From Candidatus Daviesbacteria bacterium (GTDB taxonomy: Bacteria; Patescibacteriota; Microgenomatia; Daviesbacterales; UBA10151), in assembly GCA_016198275.1 (NCBI GenBank), contig JACQIX010000001.1, positions 1 through 44,449 of the forward strand: 44,449 nucleotides of DNA. The letters run 5' to 3'. Shown here one piece after another: positions 15,759 through 24,808 of the stretch. A program made the translations under genes and the position numbers. Every line of letters begins with the position of its first letter. The first letter of the stretch is position 1. Below the pieces are notes generated by a model. It saw nothing but the letters and a program-made list of their open reading frames with translations. It was not told the origin of the DNA and did not search any database.

Positions 15759-15774
15759 GTTTGCTCCAAGGAAG

Positions 15775-16482
15775 TTAAAAATTTACCTTAATTCTGGCAG
15801 ATTGGATGTAAAGATTAGTCCCTTGAGAGCTTTTGACTTGTAATTTATAGGTTTTAGCCCCTGCTGGTATGGTAAAAGGTGCGGATGTTTTTAAACTAAA
15901 TGCAATTGAGGTGGTATCTAATTGCGATGAAGTGGCGGATGAATCTGTCACATTATAAAGCCTGATTGAAGCTGTGCCTGCAGCTTCTACCATCCTGAAT
16001 GTTGCCTCCAAAACCATACCTTTATACCCGGGATAATTGGCTGTATCCAGCGAAATTTCATATTCGTTCGTTGAATACCAGTCTTTATCTCCCCAAGGTC
16101 CGCCTCCCCCGCCCAAGGGGATATAAACCGAGGCTTGTGATGCGGAAACAGGGGTGGCTTTTTCCAAAGCAGAAACTCTGGCTTTAAGATCAATCAAGGC
16201 AGCTTCTATTTCTGTCAACCTATAAACATCTGAGGTTTGTAAGTTGGAACTTTTTAGGCTGTTTACTTGTGGTACTAATTTGTTGATGGTCTCTTCCAAG
16301 CTTTTAACCCGCTCATCAACACTGGCATTTGGTAAAGTATCAGGCACTTCCACTAATTCTTCCTGATCCGAACTTACTTGCTTAGTGGAACTCAAGTTTT
16401 GTTTATTTTGCAGATAGCGCCAGTACCCTAAGGCAGAAATAATTAAAATAGGTATTAAAATAAAAGGCAGCAGTCTGATCAC
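15775..16482 (-). CDS. Membrane-anchored coiled-coil surface protein, hypothetical
   Basis: A 235-aa protein with an N-terminal membrane helix (about 3-22), a coiled coil (about 55-115, with KSLEETINKLVPQVNSLKSS and LIDLKARVSALEKA) and a C-terminal beta-rich domain starting YIPLGGGGGPWGD. The domain arrangement suggests a stalked extracellular protein. No enzyme motif. Base composition returns to the host level. Confidence 0.65.
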   Translation of the reverse strand: MIRLLPFILIPILIISALGYWRYLQNKQNLSSTKQVSSDQEELVEVPDTLPNASVDERVKSLEETINKLVPQVNSLKSSNLQTSDVYRLTEIEAALIDLKARVSALEKATPVSASQASVYIPLGGGGGPWGDKDWYSTNEYEISLDTANYPGYKGMVLEATFRMVEAAGTASIRLYNVTDSSATSSQLDTTSIAFSLKTSAPFTIPAGAKTYKLQVKSSQGTNLYIQSARIKVNF

Positions 16483-16594
16483 AACTTAGATCATACAACT
16501 TTTTGGCAATTTTTGTAATTGTGATAATATACTCCATAATTCCCCGTAATTAATTTGATTTTAGGCTTATAATATGTTATACTTCTATCCTATA

Positions 16595-17284
16595 ATGCGC
16601 AGCATTAAGAATATAATGTATAATATTCCTAGGCCTATACAATTTTTGGCTGTAATTCCTTTGACTTTTGGTTCCTTGCTTGGACCACTGGATAACCAAA
16701 ATCTGTCTAACTCAGAAAATTTACTTGCCTATCAGGAAATGTCTTTGGATAATAGATATGCTGATAAATTTGTTAATGAGGTATTTAAAAAAAATATCTT
16801 ACTTAATCTTGCCTACTTGAATGGTCAAGTCACTGGAGCCAAAGATATTAACTGGGATCAAATTTCCAAACCTTTTAAATATGAATTTAAGCTTGCTCCT
16901 AATTCCACTTTTGCTTTCCATGATTCGGTGGCAGACAAATATAAAGATAGTTTGGTTAAAACCACTAATGCTCATTTTAATGCCGCCGAAGGGTTTAGAA
17001 CTGACGGCTACCTTTTTGGAGATGGGGTTTGTCATTTAGCTTCACTACTTTATTGGGTAGCAAAGGGGGCTAATTTGGAAACTAAAGCACCTACTAACCA
17101 TGATTTTGCCAATATCCCTGATATTCCCAGAGAATATGGTGTTTCTATTTATAGCAATCCTTATTCTAAAACCTCAAATGCCCAGCAAAATTTGTATATT
17201 ACCAATAATAAAAATAAACCAGTTGCCTTTAAATTTGAATACCAGGATAATAAAATTAAAGTATCTATAGTAGAATTAGAGTAG
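16595..17284 (+). CDS. VanW-like secreted protein
   Basis: About 229 aa. An N-terminal hydrophobic segment (IPRPIQFLAVIPLTFGSLLG) looks like an uncleaved signal or anchor. The core has the VanW signature: FKLAPNSTFAFHD, then GYLFGDGVCHLASLLYWVA and a later NHDF. VanW proteins are cell-envelope proteins of unclear biochemistry. I chose ATG 16595 because a TATAAT (16568-16573) directly abuts the earlier ATG at 16574, so that codon cannot lie downstream of transcription start. It precedes the GH1 gene by 18 bases and may be co-transcribed with it. Confidence 0.78.
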   Translation: MRSIKNIMYNIPRPIQFLAVIPLTFGSLLGPLDNQNLSNSENLLAYQEMSLDNRYADKFVNEVFKKNILLNLAYLNGQVTGAKDINWDQISKPFKYEFKLAPNSTFAFHDSVADKYKDSLVKTTNAHFNAAEGFRTDGYLFGDGVCHLASLLYWVAKGANLETKAPTNHDFANIPDIPREYGVSIYSNPYSKTSNAQQNLYITNNKNKPVAFKFEYQDNKIKVSIVELE

Positions 17285-17302
17285 CTCATGTAATATGGAA
17301 GA

Positions 17303-18631
17303 ATGGCTCCTCCTAAAGAAAAACACGATCATAAGACTTTAAAGTTTCCACCGAGCTTTTTATGGGGGGCTGCCACTTCTGCTTATCAGGTGGAAGGGAA
17401 CAATGTTAACGCTGACTGGTGGGATTGGGAACAAAAAAACCAACCCCCATCACTTCGCTCTGGAATAGCCTGTGACCAATATAATAAATACGAACAGGAT
17501 TTTGCTTTGATCAAGCAGTTAAACCACAATGCCCATAGACTATCCATTGAATGGTCCAGGATTGAGCCAAGGGAGGGAGAATTTAATAATTCTGAAATCG
17601 AGCATTACCTTAAGGTGCTCAAATCACTCAAGGAGCTTAAGATAAAAGTCATGCTGACTCTTTGGCATTTTACCTTGCCAAAATGGGTTTCCAACATAGG
17701 CGGCTGGGAAAATAGAAAAACTATTAATTTTTTTGAAAGATTTGTCAAAAGAGTGACCCGAGAGATTGCCCCATATGTAGACTTTTGGATCACCATCAAC
17801 GAGCCAGGAGTGTATATTTACCAAACCTACATCCGCAAAGAATGGCCGGGCAGCAAAGGTAGTTCTTTAGGACAAATAAAAACTGCCCTTAATTTAGCTT
17901 CCGCCCATAAAAAAGTCTACCGCTATTTACACCAAACTTATCCTGATAAACCAATCGGCATGGCTCAAAATGTCCAATCTTTTCAAACTTACCATAAACA
18001 CTCATTAGTTGAACAAATCAGTGTTGTTTTTGCCGATTTTGTGGCCAACCACCTGTTTTATTTTTTAACCCGCGGAACCCATGATTTTTTGGGCATTAAT
18101 TATTATTTCCATGTCCGTTTTCAAAACAGCCAAAGAATTTTACCTGAAATTGAGGATGCTTCCCAAGGTTATCGCGATATCTCGGATTTGGGCTGGGAAA
18201 TTTACCCGGAAGGATTGTTTGATGTATTAACAGACCTCTCAGATGGCATCCCAATTTACATCACCGAATGCGGAATCGCCTCCACCAATGACGACAGAAG
18301 AAATAGGTTTTTAATTACTTATTTACATGAGGTTTATAGAGCAATTAAATCAGGCGTTGATGTAAGGGGTTTTTTTTATTGGTCACTGGTTGACAATTTT
18401 GAATGGAGCAAAGGGTTCCAACCAAGATTTGGGCTTGTGGAAGTAGACTACGCCACTCTGGAAAGGCGCATCAGGCCATCAGCCTTAGTTTATACAGACA
18501 TTATTGCCCATAACGGCATTCCCCACTCGCTGCTGCGGTTTATCGGCCATACAGTCCAGGCTGCAGAGGTTTTAGAAAAAAGGCTGAAAGAAGAGTTGAG
18601 GAAAAAACGCCATCGCCCAAACCACAAATGA
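17303..18631 (+). CDS. Glycoside hydrolase family 1 (beta-glucosidase-like)
   Basis: Retaining glycosidase with a TIM-barrel fold. FLWGAATSAYQVEG near the start is the GH1 N-terminal signature. The acid/base glutamate is in TINEP (about 164-168), the nucleophile in YITECG (about 320), where most relatives have ITENG. The closing GFFYWSLVDNFEW also matches. Length 442 aa. No signal peptide, so it acts in the cytoplasm. The substrate cannot be told from sequence. Its stop overlaps the start of the EamA transporter by 4 bases, suggesting coupled translation. Confidence 0.92.
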   Translation: MAPPKEKHDHKTLKFPPSFLWGAATSAYQVEGNNVNADWWDWEQKNQPPSLRSGIACDQYNKYEQDFALIKQLNHNAHRLSIEWSRIEPREGEFNNSEIEHYLKVLKSLKELKIKVMLTLWHFTLPKWVSNIGGWENRKTINFFERFVKRVTREIAPYVDFWITINEPGVYIYQTYIRKEWPGSKGSSLGQIKTALNLASAHKKVYRYLHQTYPDKPIGMAQNVQSFQTYHKHSLVEQISVVFADFVANHLFYFLTRGTHDFLGINYYFHVRFQNSQRILPEIEDASQGYRDISDLGWEIYPEGLFDVLTDLSDGIPIYITECGIASTNDDRRNRFLITYLHEVYRAIKSGVDVRGFFYWSLVDNFEWSKGFQPRFGLVEVDYATLERRIRPSALVYTDIIAHNGIPHSLLRFIGHTVQAAEVLEKRLKEELRKKRHRPNHK

Positions 18632-19527
18632 CTCACCTACCTTTTACTCTGCTTGCTTATTTTTTTAATGCCCTCTCGCTCCTGACTAACAAATTTTTAC
18701 TGCAGAAAACTATTCCCGATCCTTTAATTTTTATTTTTTACATCAGTGCATTATCTTTACTGACACTCCTAGCCTTGCCTTTTACTAATATTCCTGACCT
18801 TAAAACCTTTATCATCTCCTCAATCTCCACCTTGCTTTGGACCGGCGGGGCTTATTTAATGTTTAAGGCTCTAAAAATAGGTCTGGTATCAAGAGTCATC
18901 CCCATCATTGGCGGTTTGATCCCTTTATTTTTGTTGCTGGCTACTTTTCAAACCAATGACGTCTTAACCTATCAAATCTGGGCTATTTTAATTTTAGTTT
19001 CGGGAATGGCCTTTTTAACCTTGACTGATTTAAAAGGCCATTTTAATTTTACGGAACTGGTATACGAAATCAGCTCTGCCTGTTTTTTTGCTCTTTCCTA
19101 TTTATATTTAAAGCAAGCCTATCTGAGTTTAGATTTTTTTTCCGTTTTAGCCTGGTCAAGGATCATCCTTATTCCTTTTGTAGCAATGATACTTATCATA
19201 CCTAACTTGAGAAGAAAAATTATCCCAAGAGCAAAAATTAATTTTTTTTCCTTCTCAGGCTTAATATTTTTAGGAGGGCAAATCAGCGGTACTGTCTCGG
19301 AACTGTTGTTGCTGTTTTCCATTTCTTTGGCAAATCCAGCTTTGGTAAACTCACTAGCAGGCACCCAATATGTGTTTTTATTTATCTTTGCCGCAGTATT
19401 ATCCAAAAAATATCCGCAAATTTTTGCAGAAAAATACTCTGTTATGATCATAATTACCAAATTTTTAGGGACCTTGCTGGTTGGTTTGGGACTCTATTTG
19501 TTGGCTTTTTCCCCTCTTGTCGGCTGA
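18628..19527 (+). CDS. EamA/DMT-family membrane transporter
   Basis: A 299-aa protein with about ten membrane helices in two five-helix halves, as in drug/metabolite transporters. Begins FTLLAYFFNALSLLTNKFLLQK and shows the family's inner-repeat features (GLVSRVIPIIGGLIPLFLLL; ISLANPALVNSLAGTQYVFL). Coupled by ATGA overlap to the GH1 gene, so it might move a sugar or product used by that enzyme, but this is only inference. Confidence 0.82.
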   Translation: MTHLPFTLLAYFFNALSLLTNKFLLQKTIPDPLIFIFYISALSLLTLLALPFTNIPDLKTFIISSISTLLWTGGAYLMFKALKIGLVSRVIPIIGGLIPLFLLLATFQTNDVLTYQIWAILILVSGMAFLTLTDLKGHFNFTELVYEISSACFFALSYLYLKQAYLSLDFFSVLAWSRIILIPFVAMILIIPNLRRKIIPRAKINFFSFSGLIFLGGQISGTVSELLLLFSISLANPALVNSLAGTQYVFLFIFAAVLSKKYPQIFAEKYSVMIIITKFLGTLLVGLGLYLLAFSPLVG

Positions 19528-19581
19528 TTGGCAATATCATAAAATGCCTTCAGAACTTATCATCCATCTCAGGCACCAAAC

Positions 19582-21900
19582 ATGCCTAAAGGGAAAAGAA
19601 AACTTACCAGTTTAAAGACTGCACCTCAAAACGCTGTCCTTCTTTTGGTCCAAATTATCCTGATTAAAATTGGCCAGGGACCGTTAATAGTAATAAAGTT
19701 AGTAGTTCAAAGTTTGCGTACGATCGTAATAGTCTTATCCAAAGCGAGGCTGCCATCTTGGCATTTTCCCCACTACCAGCTACCAACTCTTAATTTTTTA
19801 TCCTTTCAACTGAACAAAAAACGCGGCCGTCCCAGAAAATATTCTTTAATCCTTTTCTATCTAAATAAATTGAGGCTATTTTTTAGGAAAAGAGTGACTA
19901 AAAAAACCAAAATCTCCTTTGCAGTTTTAACTTTCCTTTTACTTGGCTTTCTTTATACCTGGTTTATTCTGAGTGCCGCCTATCAGCTACCCTCTCCCGA
20001 CAAGCTGATTTATCCCAATCAACCTTTAACCACCACTATCTATGATAGAGGGGGCGTTGTTTTATTCAGATTATACGAAGGTAAAAACCGCAGTCTAGTC
20101 AAATTAGAAGATCTCCCCTCCCATTTAATTCAAGCCACGGTGGCTTCTGAGGATAAAAATTTTTATAAACACCGCGGGGTAGACTTTGAAGCAATTATCA
20201 GGGCTTTTTTTCATAATTTGCAAAATCGAGAGCAACAAGGAGCTTCCACAATCACTCAACAGCTAATCAAAAATACCCTGCTCACCCCTGAAAAAACATA
20301 TACGAGAAAAGTTAAAGAGATAATCCTCTCTCTTTGGGCAGAATCAATTTATTCTAAAAATCAAATTCTGCAGATGTATTTTAATGAAGCTCCATATGGA
20401 GGTCCGACCTGGGGAATTGCAGCTGCCAGTCAAACTTATTTTGGCAAAGAGCTAAAAGATTTAACTTTGGCTGAAAGCTCATTTTTAGCCGGCCTGCCGG
20501 CATCCCCCAGCCAGTTTAGCCCTTATGGCACAAATCCCCAGTTAGGTTTGACCAGACAAAAACAGGTGCTGGAGCAGATGGTTGAGCAAAAATATATCAC
20601 TAACTCTCAAATGCAACAAGCTTTGAGCGAAAAATTAAAATTCCGGCCTGCCCAAAATAATATCAAAGCCCCTCATTTTGTGTTCTATATTAAAGACTTA
20701 CTAAGCCAAATTTATGGCCCCAGGGTAGTCTCCCAGGGCGGGTTAAATATCCAAACAACCCTGGATTTCCAACTGCAAAAACAGGTGGAGAAAATTGTAG
20801 CTGAAGAGGTTGATGCTCTTTCACCGCTGAACGTTAAAAACGGTGCGGCCATGATAACTGATGCTAAAACCGGTCAGATTTTGGCCATGGTGGGGTCAAA
20901 AGATTATGACAATCCTCAATTCGGAAATTTTAACGCCAATTTGGCATTAAGGCAACCAGGCTCATCCATCAAAGTAATCACCTATGCAACTGCTTTCAAA
21001 CAAGGCTACAATCCGGGTAATACTATTTTGGACACTCCTGTTGTTTTTAGGGACAACTGGGGCAATACTTACGCGCCGGTCAATTATGATGGGGCTTTTC
21101 ATGGCCCGGTTTCTATAAGAATAGCTTTGGGCTCCAGCTTAAACATCCCGGCAGTGAAAATGCTTTCTCTGATTGGTTTGGATAACATGATCCAAACAGC
21201 CAAAGACTTAGGGATTACCACCTTTGACGATCCGGGAAAATTTGGGCTTTCCCTTACTTTAGGCGGCGGTGAAGTCAAAATGATTGAGATGATGGGGGCT
21301 TATGGGACCTTTTCTCAAAACGGCAACCTGTTAAAACCTACCGGTATCTTAAAAGTCACTGACTCCTCAGGAAATACCTTGCAAGAATACCAGCAAGAAG
21401 GCAAACAGGTTTTGGATACCCAGGTATCTTTTCTAATCAACCATATTCTGTCTGATAACCAAGCCCGAACTCTTGCTTTCGGCCCCGATTCCCTATTAAA
21501 TCTGGCAGGTGTAGCTGTTAAAACCGGCACTTCTGATAATAAAAGGGATAATTGGACTTTTGGTTATACAAATGATTTTGTGGTGGGAGTTTGGGTAGGT
21601 AATAATGATAATTCTCCAATGGACCCGCGTCTTGCCTCCGGCATCACCGGCGCTGCTCCAATTTGGCATAAAATTACCCAAATAATGTTAACCTCTCAAC
21701 CTGCCAGAGGCTTTATTCAGCCTGCCGGCGTAATAATAGCCAATATTGATGGCCGCCGGGACCTGACCATTGCCAAAAAACTGCCCAAAGGCATAGTCAG
21801 GATCAAAAATGAAGAAAATAAAACAATTTTCTTCGATGATTTCTCTTCCTATGCCACCAGCTCTGCCCAGGCTGCAAAAAGAGAAGGAGCTACTAATTAA
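19582..21900 (+). CDS. Class A penicillin-binding protein (transglycosylase/transpeptidase)
   Basis: Bifunctional peptidoglycan synthase of 772 aa. A long basic cytoplasmic N-terminus (1-110) precedes one membrane helix (about 112-133). The GT51 domain has ATVASEDKNFYKHRGVDF and QGASTITQQLIKN. The transpeptidase has SSIK (in RQPGSSIKV), SLN (GSSLNIPAVK) and KTGTSD. The cytoplasmic region contains a 7-base repeat unit (CTACCAG/CTACCAA at 19773-19786) encoding YQLP. It converges with the ASCH gene, overlapping by 8 bases. Confidence 0.95.
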   Translation: MPKGKRKLTSLKTAPQNAVLLLVQIILIKIGQGPLIVIKLVVQSLRTIVIVLSKARLPSWHFPHYQLPTLNFLSFQLNKKRGRPRKYSLILFYLNKLRLFFRKRVTKKTKISFAVLTFLLLGFLYTWFILSAAYQLPSPDKLIYPNQPLTTTIYDRGGVVLFRLYEGKNRSLVKLEDLPSHLIQATVASEDKNFYKHRGVDFEAIIRAFFHNLQNREQQGASTITQQLIKNTLLTPEKTYTRKVKEIILSLWAESIYSKNQILQMYFNEAPYGGPTWGIAAASQTYFGKELKDLTLAESSFLAGLPASPSQFSPYGTNPQLGLTRQKQVLEQMVEQKYITNSQMQQALSEKLKFRPAQNNIKAPHFVFYIKDLLSQIYGPRVVSQGGLNIQTTLDFQLQKQVEKIVAEEVDALSPLNVKNGAAMITDAKTGQILAMVGSKDYDNPQFGNFNANLALRQPGSSIKVITYATAFKQGYNPGNTILDTPVVFRDNWGNTYAPVNYDGAFHGPVSIRIALGSSLNIPAVKMLSLIGLDNMIQTAKDLGITTFDDPGKFGLSLTLGGGEVKMIEMMGAYGTFSQNGNLLKPTGILKVTDSSGNTLQEYQQEGKQVLDTQVSFLINHILSDNQARTLAFGPDSLLNLAGVAVKTGTSDNKRDNWTFGYTNDFVVGVWVGNNDNSPMDPRLASGITGAAPIWHKITQIMLTSQPARGFIQPAGVIIANIDGRRDLTIAKKLPKGIVRIKNEENKTIFFDDFSSYATSSAQAAKREGATN

Positions 21901-22282
21901 GCACTACCCAGCCCCGGAGGTCTTTTTTGGGGATTTTAATGGGGGATGTGATAAATCGGGAAGAATCACCAATAAAAATTAAGGTTGCATATTTGGCATT
22001 TTCTTTCCCTTTCCAGAAGTCTCCCTCCTGAGCCAACTGCTTTTCATATTTCTCCCTTAAGTTACTTAGGTCACTTAAGCCGGGATTGTCAAAAAAGATC
22101 ACTTTTTTTACTCTAAATTGGCCGATTATTTCTTCTCCTGAAGGTTTTATAAAAACCAAATCTCCACTTGAAATTTGACCATAAGGGGGATCTTTTCTTT
22201 TAGAAAACCTGATTTCAATAGTCTTTGCCCCGGATAAAATTAACTCTGCTCCCCTGCCTTTAAAAATAGCCAAATGTTTCAT
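21893..22282 (-). CDS. ASCH-domain protein
   Basis: A 129-aa protein with the ASCH (PUA-like) fold: ILSGAKTIEIRFSKRKDPP is the conserved K-x-E-R strand and loop, followed by GDLVFIKPSGEEIIGQF. Such domains bind RNA or modified nucleotides; some are nucleoside amidohydrolases. The exact role is unknown. Complete for a stand-alone ASCH protein. Confidence 0.82.
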   Translation of the reverse strand: MKHLAIFKGRGAELILSGAKTIEIRFSKRKDPPYGQISSGDLVFIKPSGEEIIGQFRVKKVIFFDNPGLSDLSNLREKYEKQLAQEGDFWKGKENAKYATLIFIGDSSRFITSPIKIPKKDLRGWVVLN

Positions 22283-22322
22283 CTGACATCAATTATATAC
22301 CTTTAGCCACAACTTGGTAAGA

Positions 22323-23477
22323 TTATTTTCGATTTGATCTTGCTCTCTCAATATAGTCTTGTAAGATAGGTTGTTCATCTCGAGCTAAAGCAACAAATAA
22401 TCTCAAACCATAACTTATTCTTTCTCGTTCAGAATATACTTTTGAATTTAGTTCAAATTGTTCAGTTAGTAGTAATAAAAATCCTCTTAAATTGGAATCA
22501 CGGCGCATTTCCCTCATTTGTTCTATACTGATATTTGCAGCATCCAACAACTCCTCAAGGTTTACTACTATCTTTGCCACTGGAATTCTTCCTCTATAAG
22601 GGATCATAGGATAATAATTATAAAAAGAACCAAATAAAGATAAATTTAATTTTTTAGAGGACAATTCTGCTGTCGCTTCCTTAATTCCTTGAAATAAATC
22701 TCGCAAAAATCCGCTTGTACTGTACCCCATTACATTAAAACCCGCTACTTGTTTACCTTTTAATCTGTTATTGGGATCAACAACATTAAATATTAAATCA
22801 TCTTGTTTAAGGGGTTCAAAAAGATGCTCCCATTCATGAAATAACATTTCTCTTAAAGAAGATAAAGAATTTATTCTCAAAAGTCCAGCATTTTTACTGA
22901 TAACATTGCTTTGAAGATAAGCAGCGCTCAAATTTAGAAAAATACTTCCCGTATCAGAGGTAAAAGCTAGGTTGTACGGCACTTCCTCGTTGGATATGTC
23001 GTAGCCAAACGCTTCCTTATGTGCTTGTTGATATCTTTTTGGATCTTCAACCCAAGTAATTACTCCAATCAGTTGATCTCTGGAAAGGCTTGAATTTGTT
23101 GCTTTCTCAAAAATACCTGCTAATAACAAAGTATACTTATCTCGTGTATCTTTATCGGACAAATCTTTGCCTTTAAATCCGTCTTCCATTTTCTTAGCTT
23201 GTTTAACTAAATAGCCTAAATCCTCAGATTCTGAAGTTTCATCTGAATGATAAAATAATTCCCATGGCCTAAAAAAATAAGATACTTCTCCAATAGCCAG
23301 ACTGGTACCGCTAGCAATAATAAGCTGACGTCTGGTTAAATGAAATCCTCCATCTGGTGGCTTAGTTGATTCTGAAGGAACATTTTACCCTCTGTTGGAC
23401 AATCTTCCTCCTCTTCTCCTTCGGGAAAATTCCAAAGTTAAAAAATCACGCCTGGATTGTTCAAATTCTACAGCCAT
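22323..23477 (-). pseudogene. Tat-type signal and HExxH metalloprotease-like protein, one in-frame stop
   Basis: The open frame from ATG 23189 gives 288 aa with FHEWEH (118-122), a zinc-protease-like HExxH, and downstream helices rich in Glu. Upstream the same frame continues without a start to a TAA (23385-23387). Beyond the TAA it reads back to ATG 23477 (MAVEFEQSRRDFLTL...). The missing part contains TRRQLIIASGTSLAIG, a twin-arginine-like signal, and the first segment has another SRRDFLTL. A single nonsense change thus seems to separate the secretion signal from the enzyme. The truncated 288-aa form might still be made in the cytoplasm. The catalytic third ligand was not identified. Confidence 0.6.
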
Positions 23478-23533
23478 AAAGCACTAAAGTTTAACATAAT
23501 TTGTTTATTTTCGCTTAAAAGATAAATTATTGC

Positions 23534-23562
23534 TTGTATTTTTAATCTAAGTTTGGTACTAT
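23534..23562 (+). promoter_or_regulatory. Promoter of the secE-nusG-rplK-rplA operon
   Basis: TTGTAT (23534-23539), 17 bases, TACTAT (23557-23562). Transcription should start near 23569, giving a leader of about 28 bases that begins with the hairpin at 23573. Confidence 0.55.
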
Positions 23563-23572
23563 TGACAAGACA

Positions 23573-23593
23573 CCTCCATACTGGAGGATTTTT
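23573..23593 (+). promoter_or_regulatory. Leader hairpin with T-run, holding the secE ribosome site
   Basis: CCTCCA (23573-23578), loop TAC, TGGAGG (23582-23587), then ATTTTTT. It looks like a minimal terminator, but its 3' arm is also the Shine-Dalgarno GGAGG for the secE ATG at 23597. Folding would hide the ribosome site. An attenuation or translation switch is possible. Confidence 0.55.
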
Positions 23594-23596
23594 TAA

Positions 23597-23791
23597 ATGC
23601 CCAACATTACTATTTTCTTTAAAGAAGTTTATGAGGAGTTAAAAAAAGTAACCTGGCCAACACGCGAGCAAACTATCAAATTTACCATCCTGGTAGTGAT
23701 CGTCACCTTGGCAGTAGGTTTACTTTTAGGAGGACTTGATTATATCTTAACAGCAGTTACCGCATTTTTATTAGAAAAATATGGAAAATAA
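23597..23791 (+). CDS. secE: Preprotein translocase subunit SecE
   Basis: A 64-aa single-span subunit of the SecYEG channel. FFKEVYEELKKVTWPTREQTIKFT is the amphipathic helix and conserved WPT motif, followed by one membrane helix (about 28-52). Short form typical of most bacteria. Opens the operon and overlaps nusG by 11 bases. Confidence 0.95.
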   Translation: MPNITIFFKEVYEELKKVTWPTREQTIKFTILVVIVTLAVGLLLGGLDYILTAVTAFLLEKYGK

Positions 23792-24368
23792 ACAATCATC
23801 AGACAATAAAAATCAAACTACAGATCAGCCTGCAAATGAAAAGGGGGATGCCCGTTGGTATGTTGTTCACACCTATTCCGGTCATGAGAATAAAGTAGCT
23901 CACACGCTAAAACAAAGAATTGAATCCGAACATTTGGAAAAAAAAATTCTGGAAGTTTTAGTCCCTACTCAAGATAAGATTGAAATCAAGGCAGGGAAAA
24001 AAGCCACTGTTAAAGAAAAGGTTTTCCCGGGCTACATTTTAGTCAAATTAATCTTAGATGATGAATCCTGGTTGGCTGTCAGGACAACCCAGGGGGTGAC
24101 TTCCTTCGTGGGTATGGGTAATAAACCTACCCCTATCTCCGATGCTGAAGTAGCCACAATTATCAAGTTCACCAAGGAAGAAGCTCCCTCATATAAACAG
24201 GTCTTTGCTACCGATGATACTGTCAAAATTGTTGACGGGCCTTTTGCTGATTTTATCGGCAAAGTTGATCATGTTGATGAAGAAAAAGGTAAAGTTAAAG
24301 TTTTGGTGTCTATATTTGGCAGAGAAACACCGGTGGAATTGGACTTTTTACAAATACAAAAAATTTAA
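23781..24368 (+). CDS. nusG: Transcription termination/antitermination protein NusG
   Basis: A 195-aa NusG. A charged N-terminal extension (about 25 aa) precedes the NGN domain (RWYVVHTYSGHENKVA; VFPGYILVKLI), and a C-terminal KOW domain contains GPFADFIGKVDHVDEEKGKVKV. Couples RNA polymerase to the ribosome and to Rho. The start overlaps the end of secE, consistent with coupled translation. Confidence 0.96.
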   Translation: MENKQSSDNKNQTTDQPANEKGDARWYVVHTYSGHENKVAHTLKQRIESEHLEKKILEVLVPTQDKIEIKAGKKATVKEKVFPGYILVKLILDDESWLAVRTTQGVTSFVGMGNKPTPISDAEVATIIKFTKEEAPSYKQVFATDDTVKIVDGPFADFIGKVDHVDEEKGKVKVLVSIFGRETPVELDFLQIQKI

Positions 24369-24384
24369 ATCGGAAAGTTAATTT

Positions 24385-24807
24385 ATGGCTAAAAAAATTA
24401 AAACATATATTAAGTTAAATATTCCGGCTGGGACCGCTACTGCTGCTCCGCCGGTTGGCCCGGCTTTAGGCCAGCATGGCTTGCCTATAATGGAGTTTGT
24501 TAAGGCTTTTAATGAAAAAACAAAAGAAAAACAAGGTAATATTTTACCGGTAGTAATAACTGTTTACGAAGACAGGACTTTTTCCTTTATTACCAAAGAA
24601 CCGCCTGTTGCAGAAATGATTAAAAAAGCCTTATCTTTGGAAAAAGGATCCGGCACTGCTTTAAAAGAACCAGTGGGAACTTTAACCAAAGCCCAAATAG
24701 AGCAGATTTCCAAATCCAAAATGCCTGATTTAAACACCAAAAATATTGAAGCAGCCATGAAAATTGTAGAAGGCACTGCCAAAAGCATGGGGGTTAAAAC
24801 TAGTTGA
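24385..24807 (+). CDS. rplK: 50S ribosomal protein L11
   Basis: A 140-aa L11. The N-terminal domain has [24 protein letters not shown]; the C-terminal rRNA-binding domain has [22 protein letters not shown]. Standard length. Forms the GTPase-associated centre with L10 and L7/L12. Follows nusG by 16 bases and rplA begins 1 base after its stop. Confidence 0.97.
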   Translation: MAKKIKTYIKLNIPAGTATAAPPVGPALGQHGLPIMEFVKAFNEKTKEKQGNILPVVITVYEDRTFSFITKEPPVAEMIKKALSLEKGSGTALKEPVGTLTKAQIEQISKSKMPDLNTKNIEAAMKIVEGTAKSMGVKTS

Positions 24808-24808
24808 T

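Noticed and set aside
730-23387. TAA read as glutamine (stop reassignment)
   Set aside because: In two genes a TAA falls where a sense codon would fit (730-732 and 23385-23387), but many intact genes here end at TAA and do so at family-typical lengths, so single mutations are simpler.
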